Source of the DNA: Polaromonas sp.
Lineage (GTDB): Bacteria; Pseudomonadota; Gammaproteobacteria; Burkholderiales; Burkholderiaceae_C
NCBI GenBank assembly: GCA_014376885.1
Contig: JACMQR010000272.1
Span: 1 to 5,150, forward strand
DNA length: 5,150 nt
Direction of reading: 5' to 3'
A program made the translations under genes and the position numbers. Shown here one piece after another: positions 1 to 5,015 of this stretch. The notes beneath the pieces were generated by a model that was not told where the DNA came from, searched no databases, and saw only the letters and a program-made list of their open reading frames with translations. How positions within the stretch are numbered: position 1 is the stretch's first letter; the number at the start of each line of letters is the position of its first letter.

Positions 1-303
1 CACGCCTTGCGCATGGTTGCCGGCCGAGGCGCAGATCACGCCCTGGGCCAGTTGCGCCGGGCTCAGGTGGGCCATCTTGTTGTAGGCGCCGCGCAGCTTG
101 AAGCTGAACACCGGCTGCTGGTCCTCGCGCTTGAGCAGCACCGTGTTGTTCAGGCGCAGGCTCAGGTTCTTCGCTGGCTCCAGCGCCGACTCGACCGCCA
201 CGTCGTAAACCCGGGCGGTGAGAATTTTTTTCAGGTAATCGGCCGGTGTGAGTGCCATGCCGGCAGGCAGGGCGCCAGGCGCTGGGGATTTGGAGGACGG
301 CAT
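1..303 (-). CDS. ilvA: Threonine ammonia-lyase, biosynthetic (N-terminal part, runs off the left edge)
   Basis: This is the first 101 residues of a PLP-dependent threonine deaminase, which converts L-threonine to 2-oxobutanoate and ammonia, the committed step of isoleucine synthesis in the cytoplasm. What is visible: [22 protein letters not shown] (split here as residues 27-48), then [24 protein letters not shown] sequence at about 55-74. The SFKLRGAY box holds the presumed PLP Schiff-base lysine, K69, and SAGNHAQG at 93-100 is the conserved Asn-His loop near the cofactor. The E. coli enzyme has about 514 residues, so the remaining catalytic domain and the regulatory ACT-like part lie outside the window. 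The ATG at 303 is chosen because it is followed by a usual short N-terminal extension; the second ATG at 258 (residue 16) is a possible alternative, and neither has a strong ribosome binding site. A terminator hairpin lies only 41 bp upstream, which raises the question of attenuation. Confidence 0.93.
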   Translation of the reverse strand, partial: MPSSKSPAPGALPAGMALTPADYLKKILTARVYDVAVESALEPAKNLSLRLNNTVLLKREDQQPVFSFKLRGAYNKMAHLSPAQLAQGVICASAGNHAQGV

Positions 304-330
304 GGTTGTTTCTTGCAGCTGAGCTTGAGG

Positions 331-336
331 ATCATA
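331..336 (-). promoter_or_regulatory. Possible -10 element (TATGAT) close to ilvA
   Basis: On the minus strand TATGAT matches the sigma-70 -10 consensus in five of six positions and would give a start about 20 nt before the ilvA ATG. No acceptable -35 box sits at the right distance, because that position falls inside the terminator stem. It would be needed if the hairpin upstream fully ends transcription. Weak call. Confidence 0.2.
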
Positions 337-344
337 GGGGCAAG

Positions 345-376
345 AAAAAAAAGGCCCGGACCCTGGGGTCCGGGCC
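345..376 (-). terminator. Strong intrinsic terminator upstream of ilvA
   Basis: Positions 353-362 and 367-376 form a perfect 10-bp, almost all GC inverted repeat (GGCCCGGACC / GGTCCGGGCC) around a four-base loop. On the minus strand it is followed directly by eight T (345-352), the textbook form of a Rho-independent terminator. On the plus strand no T-run follows, so it acts in one direction. It lies between the nearest good minus-strand promoter and the ilvA start, so it ends either a separate short RNA or an attenuated ilvA leader. Confidence 0.88.
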
Positions 377-463
377 TGTAAATCCACCCTTTGAGGAGGT
401 GGAGGAGACAACCGGTGCACCAACGCAGCAAACTGTCTGGAAAGCTGCTGGCGCTGATGCCAT
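345..463 (-). ncRNA. Candidate small RNA or ilvA leader RNA with anti-Shine-Dalgarno loop
   Basis: Seen: a TATACT -10 element (470-475) would start a transcript near 463, and the strong terminator with eight T would end it near 345, giving roughly 120 nt. Within it, minus-strand GGTTGTCTCC (413-404) is followed by a six-bp hairpin, TCCACC / GGTGGA (403-398 and 388-383), whose nine-base loop TCCTCAAAG exposes a CCTC anti-Shine-Dalgarno core. Known: Hfq-dependent sRNAs commonly have this build, with a C/U-rich seed in a loop or single strand and a terminator with a long U-tail. Inferred: an independent regulatory RNA that pairs with ribosome binding sites, or the prematurely ended leader of ilvA. 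No convincing leader peptide is visible: the ATG at 463 lies almost at the predicted RNA start, has no ribosome binding site, and its frame runs through the terminator without an Ile/Val/Leu run. I do not recognise a named RNA family. Confidence 0.42.
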
Positions 464-469
464 AAATTA

Positions 470-500
470 AGTATAGCGGAGTCAATGCTGCACTGCACAA
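470..500 (-). promoter_or_regulatory. Candidate sigma-70 promoter reading toward ilvA
   Basis: On the minus strand TATACT (475-470) is a five-of-six match to the -10 consensus. A moderate -35 element, TTGTGC, lies at 500-495 with a rather long 19-bp spacer; TTGACT at 485-480 is too close to serve this -10. The AT-rich stretch just downstream (TTAATTTA) fits a start near 463. It would drive the candidate small RNA or leader. Confidence 0.4.
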
Positions 501-503
501 TGA

Positions 504-629
504 AGCCGGCGAATCCCGGGCAATTACGTGGTTTAGGGGTTTTTACCTACACGGCTGCCCTTTGGCAGTGCGCGCAGTGAATGCAGGTACGCTTGGCAGA
601 CTCGTTATCTTGGAAAAGGAATTGCCATC
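504..629. other. Gene-free upstream region of the OsmC-like gene
   Basis: No protein gene is supported here. A short dyad, CTGCC-CTTT-GGCAG (555-568), has no T-run on either side and so is not a terminator. GCAGTG is repeated directly at 565-570 and 574-579, nine bases apart, just upstream of where the promoter of the OsmC-like gene should lie. I could not identify a -35/-10 pair with confidence; TTATCT at 605-610 is the best -10-like word but has no partner. Confidence 0.3.
614..620 (+). promoter_or_regulatory. Ribosome binding site of the OsmC-like gene
   Basis: AAAAGGA ends nine bases before the ATG at 630, an acceptable Shine-Dalgarno distance. This supports 630 as the start codon. Confidence 0.6.
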
Positions 630-1088
630 ATGGAATGCACAGTGAGCTGGACCGGCAGCAATCTCGTCAGCGGATCAAAGTCCGGCATGACGTTTGTCGC
701 CGAAACCGGCAGCGGCCACACCCTGGTGATGGACGGCGCGCCGGACGCCGCCAAGCCCGACCACGGCGGCGCCAACCTGGCCCCCCGGCCCCTGGAAACC
801 GTGCTGGCCGGCGCCGGCGGCTGCACCGCCTATGACGTGGTGCTGATTTTAAAACGCGGCCGCCACGACGTGCGCGGCTGCAGCGTCCGGCTGAGTTCGG
901 AGCGCGCGCCAGCGGACCCCAAGGTATTTACCAAAATCCACATGCATTTCACGGTGACGGGCCGCCAGCTTGCCGCCAGCGCGGTCGAGCGGGCCATTGC
1001 CATGAGCCATGACAAATACTGCTCGGCCACCATCATGCTCGGCAAGACGGCGGACATCACCACCAGTTTCGAGCTGCTCGAAGGATGA
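630..1088 (+). CDS. OsmC/Ohr family protein (YhfA-like)
   Basis: A complete 152-residue protein of the OsmC/Ohr superfamily. Family members are small cytoplasmic homodimers, and several reduce organic hydroperoxides through a pair of cysteines. Seen: the two conserved cysteines fall at C65 (in AGAGGCTAYDV) and C131 (in HDKYCSA), the spacing expected of the peroxidatic and resolving cysteines. The phrases LAPRPLETVLAGAGGCT (about 50-66) and MSHDKYCSATIML (about 125-137) are hallmark blocks. The run VLILKRGRHDVRG (71-83) is more like the YhfA subgroup, whose physiological substrate is not settled, than classical Ohr or OsmC. Length is normal for the family, and the N-terminal MECTVSW strand looks complete. 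It ends 15 bp before the stop of coq7 on the other strand, with no intrinsic terminator between them. A thiol-peroxidase role is plausible but inferred. Confidence 0.92.
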   Translation: MECTVSWTGSNLVSGSKSGMTFVAETGSGHTLVMDGAPDAAKPDHGGANLAPRPLETVLAGAGGCTAYDVVLILKRGRHDVRGCSVRLSSERAPADPKVFTKIHMHFTVTGRQLAASAVERAIAMSHDKYCSATIMLGKTADITTSFELLEG

Positions 1089-1103
1089 GCAGCGGCGGCG
1101 CCC

Positions 1104-1733
1104 TCAGATCCGGTGCGCCACGGTGGTCATCACCTTGGAGGCAGCACGCATCAGCAGCTTGACGGGCAGGGGCAGCGGGGCCGCACCGGCTTTTTCTGCC
1201 GCACTGGCATGGTGCGCTTCGTCTTGCTTCATGTGCGCCACGATGGCGCGCGATTCATGGTCGCCCGAAGGCAGGCGCTCCAGGTGGCTGTCCAGGTGCG
1301 ACTCTACCTGGCGCTCGGTTTCCACCACGAAGCCCAGGCTCATCCGGTCGCCCAGCCGGCTGGCGATCAGGCCGAGTCCAAATGCGCCGGCATACCACAG
1401 CGGGTTGAGCAGGGAGGGGCGGGCGCCCAGCTCGTCGAGCCGCGCCTTGGTCCAGGCCAGGTGGTCGCCTTCCTCGCGGCTGGCATCGACAAACTGCTGG
1501 CGCAGCGCCGGATCGCGCGTGCCCAGTGCCTGCGCCGCATACAGCGCCTGCGCGCACACCTCGCCCACATGGTTGACCCGCATCAGCGCGCCCGACAGGG
1601 CTTTGTCTTCGGCGCTCAAGTGGGTGGACTGGCCCGCCACCGTCGGGCAGGCGCGGCTGGCATGCGGCTTTGCAAACAGCGTGCGCAGTGCGCCGTCGGC
1701 GACATTCAGGGCGGAGTCGAGGGCTGTGGACAT
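1104..1733 (-). CDS. coq7: Coq7-type 2-polyprenyl-3-methyl-6-methoxy-1,4-benzoquinone monooxygenase
   Basis: A 209-residue di-iron hydroxylase of the Coq7/Cat5 family. It adds the hydroxyl at ring position 6 of demethoxyubiquinone, the next-to-last step of ubiquinone synthesis, at the inner face of the membrane; many beta-proteobacteria use it in place of the flavin enzyme UbiF. Seen: two ferritin-like repeats. In the first, E58 lies in MRVNHVGE, and E88 and H91 form the ExxH of REEGDH. In the second, a glutamate lies in VETERQVES (138-146), and E172 and H175 form the ExxH of KQDEAHH. All expected iron ligands are present. [16 protein letters not shown] (113-128) is the hydrophobic segment linked to membrane association. 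The length is typical for the bacterial form, and the ATG at 1733 is the only sensible start. Its ribosome binding site is weak. It points away from the porin cluster and is probably transcribed alone. Confidence 0.96.
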   Translation of the reverse strand: MSTALDSALNVADGALRTLFAKPHASRACPTVAGQSTHLSAEDKALSGALMRVNHVGEVCAQALYAAQALGTRDPALRQQFVDASREEGDHLAWTKARLDELGARPSLLNPLWYAGAFGLGLIASRLGDRMSLGFVVETERQVESHLDSHLERLPSGDHESRAIVAHMKQDEAHHASAAEKAGAAPLPLPVKLLMRAASKVMTTVAHRI

Positions 1734-1789
1734 GGGCGGCTTTCATAAACAGGGACAGGGCAAAAAACACCTGCACAAACAGGCGGCAA

Positions 1790-1827
1790 GGCCGGCGCGC
1801 CTTTGCAAGCGCGCGGCGGGACCGGCC
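1790..1827. repeat. GC-rich imperfect hairpin upstream of coq7
   Basis: GGCCGG (1790-1795) and CCGGCC (1822-1827) form outer arms, and GCGCGC (1795-1800) can pair with GCGCGC (1809-1814) around CTTTGCAA. No T-run follows on either side. It lies 57 bp upstream of the coq7 start and could fold in the coq7 leader or merely reflect high GC content. The rest of 1734-1878 shows no gene or clear promoter. Confidence 0.35.
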
Positions 1828-1878
1828 AAACGGTCAGGCTGCCATGGTAGCGCCGCTGAAGCAGGCTGCCGAAAATTG

Positions 1879-1902
1879 AAAAAGCCCCCAAAAGGAGGCT
1901 TT
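1879..1902 (-). terminator. Intrinsic terminator of porin 1
   Basis: On the minus strand AAAGCCTCC-TTTT-GGGGGCTTT folds as a nine-bp stem (1902-1894 with 1889-1881) with one G-T wobble and a four-base loop, and runs straight into TTTTT. On the plus strand the wobble becomes a C-A mismatch, so it works best for the minus strand. It lies 48 bp past the stop of porin 1 and separates that gene from coq7. Confidence 0.8.
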
Positions 1903-1912
1903 AGGAGGCTTT
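1893..1912. repeat. Tandem 10-bp repeat at the porin 1 terminator
   Basis: The ten bases AGGAGGCTTT occur twice in a row (1893-1902 and 1903-1912). The first copy is one arm of the terminator hairpin, so the second copy could supply an alternative arm with a longer loop. Probably a local duplication. Confidence 0.7.
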
Positions 1913-1949
1913 GAATCAAGCAGGCCTGGTGTCCCGGTCCGCGCCGCGC

Positions 1950-3194
1950 TTAAAACGTGTGGCGAACGCCCAGGGCCAGGTTGGTGGAGCCCGTACCGGC
2001 AGATGCCGTCACGCCGCCCAGAAAACCATTGCCGCCCGGCGCAATCTGACCGGCGCCCTTGTTGTTGAAGCGCGTCAGCACCGCATTCAGGTTGGTGCGC
2101 TTGGACAGGGCATAGGTGTAGGTGACGCCGTAGGAGTCGGTGTCGGCATTGACGGCGCGCTTGTCGTCAAGCCGGTTGAAGGCGGTCACAAAGGTATGCA
2201 CGCCGCTGGTCAGGCGGTAGCCGATGTGCATCAGCCGGGCGTCCTGCCTGAAGGCTATGTTGTAGGCATTCTGGAACACCGGGCCAGCCGTTGCGAAAAA
2301 CGGCGACAGGCCCGAAGGGTTGTCATCCTTGATCGTGGCATACAGGCCATACAGTGTGCCCGGACCGGCCGCTAAAGTGGCGCCCAGCACATTGTTGGTC
2401 AGGGATTTCTGGCCGAATTCGTTTTTCTTCTCGTTGTGACCAAAGCCGACAGAAAAGCCGTCGCCCTTGTAGATGGCCATGGCGCCCAGGAATCGGCTGG
2501 CCGAATTGTTGCCGGCGACCTCGCCGGCGCCATACATGACGGCCGCGGTGATGCCGCCGGTCTGGATGCCGTACTGCAGCGTGTTGCTCAGGCGGATGTC
2601 AAACGCCGCCGGCAGGCTGGCCACCTGGCCGGCAGCCAGGCTGGACTGGGTTTGCGAGGCGTCAAAGGTGGCGCTGACCAGGTAGCCCGGCGTGTACTGG
2701 CGGCCCAGCGTGAACGCGCCGAACGGCGTGACCAGCCCGGCAAACGCCTGGCGGTCAAACAGGTTGCCCGCCAGGTTGACGCCAAACGCGTTGGTGCCGA
2801 TGGCATTATTTAAGTTTGTGATGGTGGTGAGGGGAGCCGGCGTTCCTGAAAGGCCGGCTGGCAAATTGGCATTGACCGTGGTGCCCACCCGGTCCGGCAA
2901 CTGGTTGCCCGAGTTGGGCCGGTTGGTCACCGAGCCGGTGTCCAGCTCAAGCCGGTTTTCCAGGGTGAAGATGGCTTTGTAGCCGCCGCCGATGTCCTCG
3001 GTGCCGCGCAGGCCGAAGCGCGAGCCTTCCATGATGCCGCTGGCGATGCCATTGAACGAGCCGTTGCGCAGGCCGCTGACATGGTTAAAGCCGGCATCGA
3101 CCAGGCCGTACAGCGTCACGGTGCTCTGGGCCATGGCGCCAGAGGCTGACAACAGCCCCATCACCGCTGTCGCAACGAATGTGAGTTTTTTCAT
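1950..3194 (-). CDS. Porin 1, Gram-negative general porin of the Omp32-like type, long form
   Basis: A 414-residue outer-membrane trimeric beta-barrel porin, which lets small hydrophilic solutes pass. Seen: a signal peptide, MKKLTFVATAVMGLLSASGAMA, probably cut between A22 and Q23, then STVTLYGLVDAG, the usual first strand. GSRFGLRGTEDIGGGYKA (57-73) is the conserved second/third-strand block, LFDRQAFAGL followed by FGAFTLGRQYTPG (145-170) leads into the constriction loop, and YALSKRTNLNAV (361-372) and the terminal GVRHTF with final Phe are the assembly signal. It is about 60 residues longer than porin 2, largely because of an Asn/Pro/Thr/Gly-rich insert between residues 81 and 144, predicted to be an enlarged extracellular loop. 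The start has the ribosome binding site TGGAGA (3204-3199) four bases before the ATG. It diverges from porin 2 and has its own terminator at 1879-1902. Substrate specificity cannot be read from the sequence. Confidence 0.95.
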   Translation of the reverse strand: MKKLTFVATAVMGLLSASGAMAQSTVTLYGLVDAGFNHVSGLRNGSFNGIASGIMEGSRFGLRGTEDIGGGYKAIFTLENRLELDTGSVTNRPNSGNQLPDRVGTTVNANLPAGLSGTPAPLTTITNLNNAIGTNAFGVNLAGNLFDRQAFAGLVTPFGAFTLGRQYTPGYLVSATFDASQTQSSLAAGQVASLPAAFDIRLSNTLQYGIQTGGITAAVMYGAGEVAGNNSASRFLGAMAIYKGDGFSVGFGHNEKKNEFGQKSLTNNVLGATLAAGPGTLYGLYATIKDDNPSGLSPFFATAGPVFQNAYNIAFRQDARLMHIGYRLTSGVHTFVTAFNRLDDKRAVNADTDSYGVTYTYALSKRTNLNAVLTRFNNKGAGQIAPGGNGFLGGVTASAGTGSTNLALGVRHTF

Positions 3195-3226
3195 GGAATC
3201 TCCAGGTTTTTTGATTGACGAGAAAA

Positions 3227-3255
3227 ATTTTAAACAGGCTGCCCGTGTGCATGAA
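3227..3255 (-). promoter_or_regulatory. Candidate promoter of porin 1
   Basis: On the minus strand TAAAAT (3232-3227) fits the -10 consensus in five of six positions, and TTCATG (3255-3250) sits exactly 17 bp upstream as a poor -35. A weak -35 suits an activated promoter. The predicted start is about 25 nt before the ATG, close to the ribosome binding site. Confidence 0.4.
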
Positions 3256-3284
3256 CGCAGGCTGGGCGCAAGATTAATGGCGAA

Positions 3285-3301
3285 GTAAAGACACGTAAAG
3301 A
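3285..3301. promoter_or_regulatory. Tandem GTAAAGA half-sites, possible activator operator
   Basis: GTAAAGA occurs at 3285-3291 and 3295-3301, start to start ten bases apart, so both face the same side of the helix. They lie about 30 bp upstream of the candidate -35 of porin 1, where response regulators of the OmpR/PhoB type bind as tandem half-sites. The binding protein is not known from the sequence. Confidence 0.35.
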
Positions 3302-3506
3302 GCGTTATTACCCAGGCGTATCACATTTGGGACAGGGGAAAACCCTGCGTTTCAAACCACTTGCCAATCGGGCGGCGGGGCCCCGATCAGCGTGCCATGC
3401 CGACATCGCCGGGCGCTTGCGGCTGCGGCCTAAAAACCCGGATGTATCGCTTCGTTGCCCGCAGCCAACAGATAAGGCATAAAAGTTGCTCGCAGTCGGA
3501 AAGACT

Positions 3507-3536
3507 TTGCCTTGAATGTGACAGTTTGGTTAAATA
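3507..3536 (+). promoter_or_regulatory. Candidate promoter of porin 2
   Basis: TTGCCT (3507-3512) and TAAATA (3531-3536) are separated by 18 bp and would start transcription near 3543, leaving a 5' leader of about 70 nt. The perfect palindrome GGTTAACC (3544-3551) sits at the predicted start, and GGTTAA also occurs at 3528-3533 overlapping the -10, so a regulator could bind here. Confidence 0.4.
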
Positions 3537-3611
3537 CACCTAGGGTTAACCAGACGGCCCTTCAGCAATGTTTTGGCGTCGGTTGTTTGTTTTTAAATTT
3601 TGGAGCTTTCG

Positions 3612-4670
3612 ATGAAAAAGAACTTAATCGCCTTGGCAGTGCTTGCCGCTTCGGGTGTTGCCTCGGCGCAATCCAATGTGACCTTGTACGGCCTGATCGA
3701 CGCGTATGTCGGCACCCAGAAAATCAATGGCCTGAGCCAGACCGGCATCAACCTGGCCAGCCCTGCGGGCGGCTCGGGCGGCGCGCTGAACACCAGCCGC
3801 TTCGGCCTGAAAGGCTCCGAAGACCTCGGCGGCGGCCTGAAAGCCAACTTCCTGCTGGAAGCCGGCTTTGACCCCAGCACGGGCGTTGCCAACAGCTACA
3901 CCAACCCGTACACCGGAGCCAATTCAACCGCCATTTTCGGCCGCCAGTCATGGGTCGGCGTGTCGGGCGCGTTTGGTGAAGTCAAGCTGGGCAAAATGTG
4001 GACCCCGTTTGACATGGTCAAGGGCTCCGGCGCGGCTGCGTTCGACGCCAACATCTTTGCGCCGGCCGCCAATGTCTGGGCCAGCAACAACTACAACGAC
4101 CGTCCAGGCAATTCGATCTATTACTCGACCCCAGGCTTCAGCGGCTTTTCGGCTGCCGGCATTTACAGCTTCGGTGAAAACAAGACCCTGGCAAACTCCG
4201 CCGGCAAGATTGCCGGTGTGAACGTGGCCTACGCCGGCGGCCCGGTGGCTGCAGCCGTGTCGTACCAGACCGAAAAGGCCAACGGCTCGACCGTGGCAAC
4301 CAAGTACACCCAGATCAATGGTTCGTACGACCTCGGCGTCGTCAAGCTGCTGGGCGCGTTGGGCCAGGTCAAGGATGGCGCCAACCCATACGGCCTGGCT
4401 GTTGCCAAGTCGACCGAGTACCAGATCGGTCTCGACGTGCCGGTCAGCACGGCTGTGACGCTGTCGGGCGGCTATGCACGCTCGAAAGACACGCAGCTCG
4501 CTGGCGGCCCGGACATCACCCGCCAGGGTTACGGTATTGCAGCTTTGTACGCCTTGTCCAAGCGTACCAACCTGTATGTCGGCGCGCAAAGCTCCAAGCA
4601 AAATGCATTTGCAGCCACTGCAGAAAACAAGATCAGCATTTACGCAGTGGGCGTTCGCCACACGTTCTAA
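3612..4670 (+). CDS. Porin 2, Gram-negative general porin of the Omp32-like type
   Basis: A complete 352-residue outer-membrane porin with an N-terminal signal peptide, MKKNLIALAVLAASGVASA, probably cut between A19 and Q20, giving a mature barrel of 333 residues, the usual size for this family. Seen in order: SNVTLYGLIDAYVG (21-34), TSRFGLKGSEDLGGGLKANF (61-80), FGRQSWVGV and FGEVKLGKMWTPFD (109-134), which enter the constriction loop with VWASNNYNDRPGNSIYYS (155-172), and the C-terminal YALSKRTNLYVG (313-324) and AVGVRHTF with terminal Phe. The ATG at 3612 is preferred over an in-frame TTG at 3600 because TGGAG (3601-3605) lies six bases before it and the signal peptide then starts with MKK. 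Anion selectivity, as in Omp32, is possible but not shown by the sequence. It is monocistronic: it has its own promoter region, and a strong terminator follows. Confidence 0.96.
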   Translation: MKKNLIALAVLAASGVASAQSNVTLYGLIDAYVGTQKINGLSQTGINLASPAGGSGGALNTSRFGLKGSEDLGGGLKANFLLEAGFDPSTGVANSYTNPYTGANSTAIFGRQSWVGVSGAFGEVKLGKMWTPFDMVKGSGAAAFDANIFAPAANVWASNNYNDRPGNSIYYSTPGFSGFSAAGIYSFGENKTLANSAGKIAGVNVAYAGGPVAAAVSYQTEKANGSTVATKYTQINGSYDLGVVKLLGALGQVKDGANPYGLAVAKSTEYQIGLDVPVSTAVTLSGGYARSKDTQLAGGPDITRQGYGIAALYALSKRTNLYVGAQSSKQNAFAATAENKISIYAVGVRHTF

Positions 4671-4707
4671 GCCAAGTCTGGCTTGATGCCAGACGCTGGA
4701 ATGCTTG

Positions 4708-4742
4708 AAAAGCCGCCTCGGGGAAACCCGGGGCGGCTTTTT
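4708..4742 (+). terminator. Strong intrinsic terminator of porin 2
   Basis: AAAAGCCGCC-T-CGGG (4708-4722) pairs with CCCG-G-GGCGGCTTTT (4727-4741) around a GAAA tetraloop, giving 15 bp with one T-G wobble. The T-run begins in the stem and continues to 4742, followed by ATTT. It lies 37 bp past the stop of porin 2 and separates it from porin 3. The A-rich left arm would give some T-run on the minus strand too, but no minus-strand gene ends here. Confidence 0.92.
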
Positions 4743-4873
4743 ATTTGGCTGCCTGGCTGGCACGTTGGGCCTGGCTTGAAAGGTCGAGCAAGGAGATTGC
4801 GTTGTTTTTACTTCACCAACCTGGCTTTTTGTAGCCTCGGTGCAACACCCAGTCGCTTTTGTGGCGCATTTCT

Positions 4874-4902
4874 TTGCGAATCCAGGTCCATTCTGGTGCA
4901 AT
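4874..4902 (+). promoter_or_regulatory. Candidate promoter of porin 3
   Basis: TTGCGA (4874-4879) and TGCAAT (4897-4902) are spaced by exactly 17 bp, each matching four of six consensus bases. The RNA would start near 4909, giving a leader of about 107 nt that begins with the CCC-GAAA-GGG hairpin. The alternative is TTGACA (4966-4971), a perfect -35, but no good -10 follows it. Confidence 0.3.
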
Positions 4903-4954
4903 AGCAACAACTTCCCGAAAGGGGGTTGGCCCGGGACTCTGGGGATGCTGCAAA

Positions 4955-4971
4955 TGTGAAAGCGTTTGACA
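4955..4971. promoter_or_regulatory. Operator-like dyad upstream of porin 3
   Basis: TGTGAAA-GCG-TTTGACA is a 7+3+7 inverted repeat with one mismatch, and its right arm contains a perfect TTGACA -35 word. A dyad of this size suits a dimeric repressor or activator. Part of it (AATGTGA, AG, TTTG) recurs in the same order at 3515-3528 inside the candidate promoter of porin 2. Confidence 0.35.
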
Positions 4972-5002
4972 GCCCTCTGGCCGGAGCCCAATGTTTAACC
5001 TT

Positions 5003-5008
5003 GGAGAA
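5003..5008 (+). promoter_or_regulatory. Ribosome binding site of porin 3
   Basis: GGAGAA lies seven bases before the ATG at 5016, the usual distance, and fixes that start. Confidence 0.75.
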
Positions 5009-5015
5009 ACACCCC

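Larger units (their letters stand above)
3195..3611. other. 417-bp divergent intergenic region between porin 1 and porin 2
   Basis: No protein gene is supported. The region holds a candidate promoter for each porin, a pair of phased GTAAAGA half-sites (3285-3301), and several dyads: CAGGG-GAAAA-CCCTG (3333-3347), ATCGGG/CCCGAT enclosing CGGGGCCCCG (3367-3387), and GGCTGCGG/CCGCAGCC with a 30-base gap (3421-3466). The middle part, 3350-3500, is GC-rich; both ends are AT-rich, as expected for promoters. The length leaves room for separate control of the two genes. Confidence 0.6.
4743..5015. other. Gene-free upstream region of porin 3
   Basis: No coding region is supported in these 273 bp. They carry a candidate promoter (4874-4902), a short bulged hairpin with a CCC-GAAA-GGG core (about 4908-4927), an operator-like dyad (4955-4971) and the ribosome binding site of porin 3. 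The part from 4745 to 4870 shows only AT-rich patches and nothing I recognise. Confidence 0.5.

Noticed and set aside
231..500. An 89-codon minus-strand frame with Leu-rich stretches as an ilvA leader peptide
   Set aside because: It begins with TTG at the presumed -35, before the promoter it would need, reads through the terminator and overlaps the ilvA start in another frame, so it cannot act as a classical attenuator peptide.
555..568. CTGCC-CTTT-GGCAG hairpin as a terminator
   Set aside because: No T-run follows on either strand, and the five-bp stem is too weak.
1255..1776. A 173-codon minus-strand frame starting [15 protein letters not shown], signal-peptide-like
   Set aside because: After the hydrophobic start it overlaps coq7 in another frame and becomes Arg/Pro-rich, typical of out-of-frame translation.
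1009..1914. 301- and 211-codon open frames on the plus strand, opposite coq7
   Set aside because: Coq7 on the minus strand has all its iron ligands and family length. The plus-strand frames give low-complexity Arg/Ser/Ala-rich products and have no ribosome binding site.
1911..2375. Plus-strand open frames across porin 1 (154, 125 and 96 codons)
   Set aside because: They are antisense to porin 1, whose signal peptide, strand motifs and C-terminal Phe are all in place, and they show no domain of their own.
3600..3611. TTG at 3600 as the start of porin 2
   Set aside because: It would consume the ribosome binding site TGGAG as coding sequence and add MELS before a normal MKK signal peptide; the ATG at 3612 fits better.
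3948..4991. A 347-codon open frame on the minus strand, antisense to porin 2
   Set aside because: It lies almost wholly opposite the clearly real porin 2, its product is rich in Arg, Gly, Val and Ala with no recognisable domain, and it runs through the porin 2 terminator. It is a by-product of GC-rich codon use.
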